Of a stretch of DNA of 8,097 nt, positions 1-6,776 are shown piece after piece. The stretch's first letter is position 1; each line of letters opens with the position of its first letter. The DNA comes from Candidatus Zixiibacteriota bacterium (GTDB lineage Bacteria; Zixibacteria; MSB-5A5; GN15; JACZUZ01): contig JADFNA010000059.1 of NCBI GenBank assembly GCA_022563625.1, forward strand, positions 1 through 8,097. Reading direction: 5' to 3'. A program made the translations under genes and the position numbers. A model generated the notes under the pieces. It had not been told where the DNA came from. It saw nothing but the letters and a program-made list of their open reading frames with translations, and ran no database searches.

Positions 1-8
1 GGGGTTGC

Positions 9-28
9 GAAAAGCACCCCCGCTTTTT
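9..28. terminator. Possible bidirectional transcription terminator hairpin
   Basis: GAAAAGC (9-15) can pair with GCTTTTT (22-28) around the six-base loop ACCCCC. The stem is six Watson-Crick pairs plus one G-T pair. An A-run on one side and a T-run on the other are typical of an intrinsic terminator that works in both directions. An alternative fold pairs GGGG (1-4) and TGC (6-8) with GCA (14-16) and CCCC (17-20), ahead of the T-run. It could end the minus-strand nuclease transcript about 190 bp past its stop, or a plus-strand gene left of the window. The stem is weak, and the window edge hides any extension. Confidence 0.35.
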
Positions 29-34
29 CTGAAC

Positions 35-190
35 GTCGCAGGCTGCCTCTCTTGTCGGGTGTGGGTGATCGATTAAGCCTCAGGCGCGGCGCTACTACAA
101 CTCGCGCGGCAAGTGCTCGCACATGACGCCCTGTACATTGTCACGATTCTAATCGAGCTCGTACGTGTCGCTTGATGGCACGCCTGCGAC
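35..190. repeat. 156-bp segment bounded by imperfect inverted repeat
   Basis: GTCGCAGGC (35-43) is the exact reverse complement of GCCTGCGAC (182-190). After one unpaired C at 181, the pairing resumes as TGCC (44-47) with GGCA (177-180), giving 13 pairs with a single bulge. A second internal pair, TCGATTA (69-75) with TAATCGA (150-156), is nested in the right order, so the whole segment could fold as one long interrupted hairpin. No target-site duplication is visible at its ends. It could be a structured RNA, a small palindromic mobile element or an unusual recombination site. Function is unknown. Confidence 0.4.
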
Positions 191-217
191 TACATAGATC
201 CGCAAAGTCATCGCTGC

Positions 218-1975
218 TCAGATTATGACCTCCAGACCCAATTCGTTAAGCGCCGCCTTGAACTCGTTGATGAGCCGGTATATCATGATCCATTGCACAA
301 AACTATAGAGATGCATCAATTCGATATCGCGCTTATGAACCTCTCTCTGTTCCTTGAACCAACCATCCATTACTGGGGTGACGTTTGAGTTTGCATGCCC
401 ATTAGTGAGGAGGATTCCTTTTCTAACATCGACCGGCTCTGGAACTTGCAAATCGGACAGGGGGACTAAGAACATCTCTTCCAATTCACTGCTTGCATTC
501 CTCCAAACAGGTTGGGAGATGTTTCCGCACTTCAACTGATACATACGAAGCACCCGTTGGCCATCCTCCTCCAATAGGACGACTACATCCTTGCCGTATT
601 CCAAGGGACCATGAAGAATTTGAGCATATAGCGGCAGTTGGGCTTCAAGCAGGCGCAACAAGAGCTTTTGCAGTACGACCTCGGCTCCGATGCTTTCCAG
701 GGTTCGATAAATCCAAGTCCGATTTTGCCCGAGGACTTCCTCGTACGCCCGCTCTCCCATCACAGGAGTGACGATCTCGGTCAGCTCTGGGCCTATTAGA
801 GGAATCTGAGCGAGTGCGTCCAAAGCACGGCTTAGCTTCCCCGTGGTTATCTCCTTCGCCGGATCAGCTCGGAATCCGTCAAACGACTCAGATGCCAGAG
901 CGAAAAACCGCATTGCAGCGGGGTCGTGCTCTTCGTCTCCACTCAGCCGAACCTCACTCAAGAACTTCTTTTGAGCGTCTTCGGGAGTTAAGCCAGGCTC
1001 CTCCCCAATCAAATGGGCCAGGCATTGAACTAGGATCCCGAATTTCGACACACGGGGATCGTGCCACCCCCACTCTGTTCCTTGAAGGGCGTCGGCTGCC
1101 TCGCGAATCAACTCCCTTACCCGCTCAGGGTTCCGTATTGCCAATGCAAGCGTCGACCTCGAGCGGAAGTACTTCGCCCATAAGTCAACATTGATCGAGC
1201 TCCAAGATCCCCTTGTCTTTCTCAAGTTCTCGTCAACAGGGAGGCGGTCCCCAGCGAATGCGTCAGCAGCTTCTGCAAACTTCTCGGGAGCTTCCGACGG
1301 TGTCATCAATCCCTGAACCGCAGCTTTCCAGCCTCGTAGTCCAGGAGTGGCGAATCCTTCAGGGCACTCGGTGATGACGTCGTTAGCACCTTCGTAATCT
1401 CCGAGCTGGACGAAAATCTGGAAAGCCGACGGTAGGTTGAGAGTAAGGAAGCCACCGCCCCACTGCTCCTCGCCTATCGTCACCTCATATTCCGGGAATG
1501 TGGGCTCCCAGGAAGAGGCGAGGTCGGTTCTGAGATTAACACCTGTAACCAAATAACCAACCTTCCTCGGTGAGTTCTTGTAATAGCTGATCAAGCGTTG
1601 GCCAAGCTCCTCGAAAACGCTTTCACTCTCGACCCGCAGTTTGGTCCTATCAATTCCGAACATCCAAGACGCTCGCCGGAGCAGCGAATTTATCTGGAGA
1701 AGAGCAGCGAGGCTCGCGTGAGATTCTGGTGGTTGAGAGTTAACACAATTTTCAAAATCATGCACCGCCGCAATAAAGATGGAATACATCTCTTCTGGAT
1801 CGCCCCAGGCTCCATACATCGCTTTTTGCATAGCAAAACCTGCTGCGAAATGATTCTCTTCTTCCCTCCACTGTGATGCTGTCGCCGACAATATCCCTTG
1901 GCTCGTTCCATCTTGGCGATGAAAAGAGGCAGCCTTGATTGCTTCCCAGAATTCATCAGCTGGCGGAGTTATCAT
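218..1975 (-). CDS. Putative PD-(D/E)XK (Mrr-like) nuclease-domain protein
   Basis: I do not recognise the whole protein (about 585 residues from the chosen start). The C-terminal third has a plausible restriction-endonuclease-like core. HGPLEYGKD (455-463) gives candidate metal ligands Glu459 and Asp463, and YQLKCG (479-484) gives the Gln-x-Lys form of the (D/E)xK motif seen in Mrr-type nucleases. It is followed by a strand ending LLTNG (522-526), a pattern common after such cores. The first 440 residues look soluble and mainly helical, with one TPR-like stretch near GDYEGA. There is no signal peptide or membrane segment. The frame is open to a TTG at 2044, but ATG at 1975 has the better ribosome binding site. 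It lies on the same strand as the upstream kinase, behind a broken kinase copy, which suggests acquisition. A defence or restriction role is inference only. Confidence 0.6.
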   Translation of the reverse strand: MITPPADEFWEAIKAASFHRQDGTSQGILSATASQWREEENHFAAGFAMQKAMYGAWGDPEEMYSIFIAAVHDFENCVNSQPPESHASLAALLQINSLLRRASWMFGIDRTKLRVESESVFEELGQRLISYYKNSPRKVGYLVTGVNLRTDLASSWEPTFPEYEVTIGEEQWGGGFLTLNLPSAFQIFVQLGDYEGANDVITECPEGFATPGLRGWKAAVQGLMTPSEAPEKFAEAADAFAGDRLPVDENLRKTRGSWSSINVDLWAKYFRSRSTLALAIRNPERVRELIREAADALQGTEWGWHDPRVSKFGILVQCLAHLIGEEPGLTPEDAQKKFLSEVRLSGDEEHDPAAMRFFALASESFDGFRADPAKEITTGKLSRALDALAQIPLIGPELTEIVTPVMGERAYEEVLGQNRTWIYRTLESIGAEVVLQKLLLRLLEAQLPLYAQILHGPLEYGKDVVVLLEEDGQRVLRMYQLKCGNISQPVWRNASSELEEMFLVPLSDLQVPEPVDVRKGILLTNGHANSNVTPVMDGWFKEQREVHKRDIELMHLYSFVQWIMIYRLINEFKAALNELGLEVII

Positions 1976-1983
1976 CGGCATGT

Positions 1984-1988
1984 TCCTC
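1984..1988 (-). promoter_or_regulatory. Ribosome binding site of the nuclease-like gene
   Basis: On the minus strand GAGGA lies eight bases before ATG at 1975 and only two bases before another in-frame ATG at 1981. The spacing favours 1975. The longer reading from TTG at 2044 has no comparable site, and an in-frame TAA stands a little further upstream. This site decides the start chosen for the gene. Confidence 0.55.
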
Positions 1989-2015
1989 GGGGCAGAACTG
2001 GGCGAAACAAGTCCT

Positions 2016-2180
2016 CTAGGGGCTTCGAGCTCCCGATTGTCCAAGATTAGTTGCTCGAGAGTTTCCGCTTACTTCCGCGCGATCCGCCCTTTTGGGAGCC
2101 TGGTCGCCCATCCCGCCGGCGCCGAGCTTCTCGTTGATTTTGTAATGCGCTGGTCTTTGTCCGATCAGGATTCCTAATTC
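2016..2180 (-). pseudogene. Remnant of a second Ser/Thr kinase N-terminus
   Basis: A stop-to-stop frame on the minus strand, different from the neighbouring kinase frame, reads IGQRPAHYKINEKL then GAGGMGD at 2103-2165. This matches the intact kinase's own start, IAQRIGQYEIIEKI then GAGGMGE, at 13 of 21 positions, including the complete glycine loop. Homology ends at the loop: the VYLA-type strand and the VALK lysine are missing, and the frame runs into unrelated codons and a TAG at 2016-2018. In place of the initiator ATG there is CTG (2166-2168), six bases past the stop of the intact kinase. The stub therefore looks like the head of a tandem duplicate in the same operon, destroyed by deletion or insertion. 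No kinase activity is possible. Confidence 0.75.
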
Positions 2181-4759
2181 TCATACTTCTCCAACAACGC
2201 CTGAAAGCGCGGATTGTCGCGCAAAGAGTCCCACACGGGATCGACGCGCAAGGCGCCAACCGACATCCAGAATGACGGAATTGAAAGAAGGTAGTCGATC
2301 TTGTCCAGCGCGGCTTGCTGGTCACCAAGAAGAGTGTAGATTATCGCCATGTTTTGTTCATAGAACGGACCATCGAAAGCGTCTTTAGATACAGGATTCA
2401 ACTCCAGGGCCCGCTTTCCATGGCGGAGCGCATCGTCGCTTCGTTCCAGGCCAGCGAACGCAATTCCGAGAGAGGAGTGCATACGATGGTCGTCCGGAAA
2501 CACGTCTACCAAACTATCCAGCATAACAGCGGCTGAATCGAAAGCGGCGAGCGCCCTCTCCCTTTCACCCATAAACCGATAAACCAGCCCGGCTGTCAAA
2601 GTTCGCGGCTCATAACTCTGCGCTCCCTTGGAGACATCGGGAAAATTGGCAATCCTCTGTATGGCCGCCGCATAGTTCCGCTCGAGTAGCTCAAGGGTGA
2701 ACAACATATCCGGAGAATCGGCGATTAGCGGGTTTTGCTCGAGCATATTGCGGGCCTTCTCCAGATCTCCCTGAGAATACGTGTAAACGAAGAACTTGTG
2801 CCAATATCCTACACCCAGGTCAGGAGCCAAAGAAATACACATGTCGTAATAACGTACCGCCTCATCATATTGGCGCGTAACATGATGCGAGGCGCCCAGA
2901 AAAAGCGCGTTGTACGGCTCTCTCGGACTTAGCTCTAGGCCGCGTTTACCAAATTCGATGGCCTTCTTAAAGTTACCTTGCTTCACCTCAGTTCCGCCGC
3001 GGTAATGCCAAACTCGACTGTCATTGGGAAGACCTTTTGCGGCGAGTTCTAATGCTGCGCGGGACCGCTCGTAGTCCTTACTGCAGCGATGATGATACCT
3101 ACCGTAAGCCAAATGCGCTTCAGGCAGATCTGGCTGTAATCTAAGAGCAGTCTCAACAGCGGCTTTGGCTAATTGAATTCTCTCATCAGTTCGATCATGT
3201 CCCCATCGATAGAACGATGTGTGAGCCTCTGCTAACAAGGCATAGGCCAGTGCGTAATCGGGATCGAGCTTTACTGCCTTGCTCAGTAACTCAATCGTGA
3301 TTTGCAGTGCGTTTCTGCTCCAGTTTGGCCGACGAGAAATTTCCAGCGCGCGTAGGTAAGAATTATATGCTTCAAGATTTTCTGTGGGCTTTGCCGCAAG
3401 GGCGTCACGTTCCGGCTGGAGCAAGGTGACATCAAGCTCGTTTGCAATAGAAATTGCAATTTCCGCCTGAAGTTCAAAAATCTGCGTCAGCGCCCGCTGA
3501 TAGGACTCAGACCAGAGATGTCGGTCATCAGAAACCTGAATCAACTGCGGAATAATGCGCACACGATCCGTGTCTCCAGTTTTGTCCCACAGGATCGTTC
3601 CCTCAAGGACATAACTCACGCCCAGTTCGGCGCCGATTCGTTTCAGAGACTTGTCTGTATCCTTGTACTGCATGGAGCTAGTGCGGGATATCACTCCAAG
3701 TCCGGAGAGTTTCGCCAGACGCGATGTAATCTCATCGGTAATTCCGTCTGCAAAATATTCGTCCTCGTCACTCCCAAGATTCTCGAAGGGCAAGACCGCC
3801 AGCATCTTGAGACGATCAGGTTCTACGCCTCCATCGTCAGTCCAATACATGATGCCTGCGAAAATCAGGGCCAATCCGACAATGAGTCCGGCAAACACAG
3901 ATTTTCGCGTGACTTTCGGCAGGACTGAAATTCGGCTCGGCGCCGAGAGCGCATCACGCTCTTTCTCCAAATCAGCAAGTAAATCAGCGCAACTCTGGTA
4001 GCGATCTGCCGGGTTCTTTTCCAGCGCACTGCTGACTATCGTTTGTATGCCCTCTGTCGCAGCGCCAGTTTTACTCGCCAGTGGCTCAGGCGCTTCATGC
4101 GCTACCGCATACACAATCGCAGCGTCATAATCACCGGTGAATGGCGGCTCGCCGGTGATCATTTCATACAGCATGCAACCAAATGAAAAGATGTCCGAAC
4201 GGTGATCAACTTCCTCACCGCGGGCTTGCTCCGGGGATTTGTAGAGCATCGTGCCCAATGTGGAGCCTTCACGTGTCACTTTAGTCGCTCCGGATATCTT
4301 GGCCAGACCGAAGTCCAAGACTTTTGCGCGTCCGTGTATATCTATGATGATATTGGACGGTTTGATGTCGCGGTGCACGATCCCCGCTTCATGCGCCGCC
4401 GAGAGGCCATCGACAATTTGAATCGCAAAATCCAAAACTTCGGCCAGCGACAATGGCCCGGATTTGATCATATCCTCCAGCGACCTTCCCGGGACATATT
4501 CCATCGAAATGTACGAGCGGCCTTCATGTTCGCCGAAATCATAAACGGTGACGATATTCGGATGATTCAGCGCGGCGGCGGCCATAGCTTCATGACGAAA
4601 CCTTGTCTTGAACTCGGCATCGGCCGAATAACTCTGCGCCAAGAACTTCAGCGCCACTTTGCGGTTGAGACGGGTATCCTGGGCCAGATAGACTTCGCCC
4701 ATACCGCCAGCGCCGATTTTTTCTATTATTTCGTACTGTCCTATTCGTTGTGCAATCAT
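2174..4759 (-). CDS. Membrane Ser/Thr kinase with TolB-like and TPR domains
   Basis: This is a PknB-type protein kinase of about 861 residues. The kinase domain covers residues 8-265: glycine loop GAGGMGEV (16-23), VALK lysine (38), IVHRDIKPSN with catalytic Asp131, DFG (149-151), threonines in the activation loop and SPEQ (175-178). One membrane helix (about 288-306) follows, then a TolB N-terminal-like domain (about 318-443, starting LAVLPFENLG and containing YFADGITDEI). TPR-type helical pairs run to the C-terminus. By family knowledge the kinase is cytoplasmic and the rest lies across the membrane as a sensor or scaffold; ligand and targets are unknown. An ATG nine codons upstream (4786) is possible. 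The ATG at 4759 is preferred because relatives start just before IGxY, as does the neighbouring stub. Neither start has a clear ribosome binding site. Confidence 0.95.
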   Translation of the reverse strand: MIAQRIGQYEIIEKIGAGGMGEVYLAQDTRLNRKVALKFLAQSYSADAEFKTRFRHEAMAAAALNHPNIVTVYDFGEHEGRSYISMEYVPGRSLEDMIKSGPLSLAEVLDFAIQIVDGLSAAHEAGIVHRDIKPSNIIIDIHGRAKVLDFGLAKISGATKVTREGSTLGTMLYKSPEQARGEEVDHRSDIFSFGCMLYEMITGEPPFTGDYDAAIVYAVAHEAPEPLASKTGAATEGIQTIVSSALEKNPADRYQSCADLLADLEKERDALSAPSRISVLPKVTRKSVFAGLIVGLALIFAGIMYWTDDGGVEPDRLKMLAVLPFENLGSDEDEYFADGITDEITSRLAKLSGLGVISRTSSMQYKDTDKSLKRIGAELGVSYVLEGTILWDKTGDTDRVRIIPQLIQVSDDRHLWSESYQRALTQIFELQAEIAISIANELDVTLLQPERDALAAKPTENLEAYNSYLRALEISRRPNWSRNALQITIELLSKAVKLDPDYALAYALLAEAHTSFYRWGHDRTDERIQLAKAAVETALRLQPDLPEAHLAYGRYHHRCSKDYERSRAALELAAKGLPNDSRVWHYRGGTEVKQGNFKKAIEFGKRGLELSPREPYNALFLGASHHVTRQYDEAVRYYDMCISLAPDLGVGYWHKFFVYTYSQGDLEKARNMLEQNPLIADSPDMLFTLELLERNYAAAIQRIANFPDVSKGAQSYEPRTLTAGLVYRFMGERERALAAFDSAAVMLDSLVDVFPDDHRMHSSLGIAFAGLERSDDALRHGKRALELNPVSKDAFDGPFYEQNMAIIYTLLGDQQAALDKIDYLLSIPSFWMSVGALRVDPVWDSLRDNPRFQALLEKYEN

Positions 4760-4937
4760 GGCCAACCGAAGGTACACAGAAATCATTCATTCGGCCACTG
4801 TTTCAATTCTGCGGAATGTGCGCTTCATAGAGACACTCTCAGCCGCTTTTTGTGGCATTATTCTCGGAAACGTGTCTTTTTGGTTGAGGGAACTGGCCTT
4901 TGGAACCACCGCTTACACTATAGCTTAGTAAAAAACA
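4760..4937. promoter_or_regulatory. Divergent intergenic region, kinase versus antiporter
   Basis: These 178 bases separate two divergently read genes and must hold at least the promoter of each. I see no strong sigma-70 pair. The best AT-rich candidate is around 4914-4924 (TACACTATAGC), placed suitably for the antiporter. Its nearest TTGAGG (4884-4889) is 24 bases away, which is too far for a normal spacer. TTACACTA (4913-4920) and TAGTAA (4926-4931) form a weak interrupted inverted repeat that could be an operator. There is no Shine-Dalgarno-like motif before the antiporter ATG. Confidence 0.3.
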
Positions 4938-6770
4938 ATGACTGAAAACCTGCTCTATGATCTGGCCATAATCGTTGCGCTTGGCATGCTGGCCCAGTGG
5001 CTGGCCTGGCGGCTGCATCTGCCGTCAATCCTGCTCCTCTTATTATTTGGACTTCTGGCCGGTCCGGTTTTCGGGGCGCTGGACCCCGACGTTGTATTCG
5101 GAGACCTGCTGTTCCCTGTCGTCTCTGTTTTTGTGGCAATCATCCTGTTCGAGGGCGGGCTGTCGCTCAAGTTCCGCGAACTGCGTGAGGTTGGCGCAAC
5201 CGTCGTCTATCTTTCTACCGTAGGAGCGCTAGTCACCTGGGCCCTGGCGGCGGCCGCAGCTCATTACATTGCCGGAGTGGGAGTCGGCCTGTCCGTTTTG
5301 CTGGGAGCGATATTGATTGTTTCCGGGCCGACTGTAATAATTCCCCTGCTCAGACAGATTCGTCCGAGTCGGCGGGTTGGTTCAATCGCCAAATGGGAAG
5401 GCATTGTCAATGATCCGATAGGCGCGATCATGGCGGCTTTGGTGTTTGAGGCGCTGCTGGCCGGAGGATTTGAGGAAAGCGCCGGGGCGATGGCGCTGAT
5501 GGCAATCAAAGCGCTCTTTTTTGGTTTGATTGTTGGAGTTCTCGCTGCGCTGGCGATTGTGGTTCTGATGCGGCGGCGCCTGCTGCCTGATTTTCTGCAG
5601 AGTCCCGTGACTCTGGCGCTGGTGATTGCCAGCTATGTCACCGCGGATGCGCTTCAGTCCGAGTCCGGTCTTCTGGCTGTGACTGCTATGGGCATTGCTC
5701 TGGCCAATCAGAAATATGTTTCAATAAAGAAGATCAGCGATTTCAAAGAGAACTTGCGGGCGCTGTTGATCGCAACGTTGTTTATCATGCTGGCGGCGCG
5801 TCTACCCGCCGAGCAGGTCCTTTTGACAGATATTTCCGCCTGGTTATTTGTCGGCGCTTTGATACTCGTTGTGCGCCCTCTGGCGACTCTGGCGTCAACT
5901 TTTGGTTCCGGTTTAAGCTGGCGCGAACGCGCGTTTTTGGCCTGGATGGCGCCGCGCGGGATCGTTGCGGCCGCAGTTGTGTCGTTGTTCAGCCTCAAAC
6001 TTGAGGAAGCGGGTTTTGTCGGCGCCGGAGAACTGGCGCCATTGACTTTTATGGTTATCATCGGAACAGTTGCCATCTACGGACTGTCTGCGCCATTTCT
6101 GGCGCGGAAGTTAAAGGTCGCCCAGCCGAACCCTCAGGGGGTGTTGTTCGCCGGCGCTCATCGTTGGGCGCGCGAGATGGCTTTGGCGCTGGATAAGGAA
6201 GGCCTGAAAGTTGCGCTGGTTGACACCAACCGCGAAAATGTCAGCCTGGCGCGCCAGGCCGGATTGTCGGCACATTATGGTAATGTCCTGGATGAAGACT
6301 TTCTGTATGAAGTTGATCTGGAAGGGATCGGACGATTACTGTCGATGACCCCTAACGATGAAGTCAATTCATTGGCGGCCCTGCATTTTGAAGAACTCTT
6401 TGGCCGGGACGAAGTTTATCAACTCAGCCCGGCCGAACAGGGAAGAACCGCACAGGCGGATTTGCCCCGGCATTTGCGGGGCCATTATCTTTTCTCCGAG
6501 GACGCGACTTTCGGCGATTTGGAACAACGCTTCCGCGCCGGGGCGGCTGTCAAAAAAACCCCCTTGACTGAGGAGTTCACTTTTGCTTCGTTTCGTGAAA
6601 TGTACGGCGCCGGGGCCTTGCCGCTGATGATCATTGACCAAAACAAGAAACTGAAAATCCTTGCGCCGGAAAGTGATGTATCACCAGAGCAGGGAGACAC
6701 ACTGGTGAGTGTCATCATCCCGGCCGACAGCCATGGGGCGGTACGTTCCGCTCAATACAACGCCCGCTGA
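4938..6770 (+). CDS. CPA1-family cation/proton antiporter with RCK-like C-terminus
   Basis: This is a complete 610-residue membrane protein that exchanges Na+ or K+ for protons across the inner membrane. Residues 1-390 contain about a dozen hydrophobic helices. They carry the CPA1 (NhaP-like) signatures FEGGLSLKFRELR (71-83), SGPTVI (129-134), EGIVNDPIG (154-162) with the ion-binding Asn158-Asp159 pair, and APRGIVAAAV (338-347). A TrkA-N/RCK-type nucleotide-binding fold follows from about 400 (GVLFAGAHRWAR, then VALVDTNREN and a GNVLDE turn). A shorter RCK_C-like part with QGDTLVSVI lies near the end. The usual GxGxxG is altered to GAHRWA. The cytosolic part suggests gating by a nucleotide or ion. 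Cation preference cannot be read from the sequence. The start is the first ATG leading straight into helix one. The gene converges with the beta-helix gene, six bases between stops. Confidence 0.93.
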   Translation: MTENLLYDLAIIVALGMLAQWLAWRLHLPSILLLLLFGLLAGPVFGALDPDVVFGDLLFPVVSVFVAIILFEGGLSLKFRELREVGATVVYLSTVGALVTWALAAAAAHYIAGVGVGLSVLLGAILIVSGPTVIIPLLRQIRPSRRVGSIAKWEGIVNDPIGAIMAALVFEALLAGGFEESAGAMALMAIKALFFGLIVGVLAALAIVVLMRRRLLPDFLQSPVTLALVIASYVTADALQSESGLLAVTAMGIALANQKYVSIKKISDFKENLRALLIATLFIMLAARLPAEQVLLTDISAWLFVGALILVVRPLATLASTFGSGLSWRERAFLAWMAPRGIVAAAVVSLFSLKLEEAGFVGAGELAPLTFMVIIGTVAIYGLSAPFLARKLKVAQPNPQGVLFAGAHRWAREMALALDKEGLKVALVDTNRENVSLARQAGLSAHYGNVLDEDFLYEVDLEGIGRLLSMTPNDEVNSLAALHFEELFGRDEVYQLSPAEQGRTAQADLPRHLRGHYLFSEDATFGDLEQRFRAGAAVKKTPLTEEFTFASFREMYGAGALPLMIIDQNKKLKILAPESDVSPEQGDTLVSVIIPADSHGAVRSAQYNAR

Positions 6771-6776
6771 TTCCGC

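Larger units (their letters stand above)
1..217. other. Non-coding left flank with structured DNA
   Basis: No open frame here looks like a protein gene. The longest readings are 20 to 40 codons and lack a ribosome binding site. The stretch holds a terminator-like hairpin near the left edge and a longer imperfect inverted repeat, both listed separately. It lies directly downstream of the nuclease-like gene, so part of it is probably that gene's 3' untranslated region. It could also be the tail of an element whose remainder lies left of the window. Confidence 0.5.

Noticed and set aside
35..190. Integron attC recombination site
   Set aside because: The arms lack the conserved AAC and GTT core-site motifs at the expected places, and no integrase or cassette array is seen, so only an inverted repeat is reported.
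149..211. A 20-codon minus-strand frame starting six bases after the nuclease stop
   Set aside because: It has no Shine-Dalgarno sequence, is very short and falls largely in the inverted-repeat segment. There is no support for translation.
814..1194. A 126-codon plus-strand open frame inside the nuclease-like gene
   Set aside because: It is antisense to the long minus-strand gene, with a low-complexity Arg/Pro/Ser-rich translation and no start signal.
2047..2328. A 93-codon minus-strand open frame overlapping the kinase 3' end
   Set aside because: It is very rich in Arg and Ser, overlaps conserved kinase TPR codons in another frame, and has no ribosome binding site. The kinase stub lies in a different frame.
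4202..4945. A 247-codon plus-strand open frame opposite the kinase gene
   Set aside because: It lies almost entirely antisense to well-conserved kinase-domain codons, its translation shows no domain, and it runs into the antiporter start. It is a by-product of the kinase's codon use.
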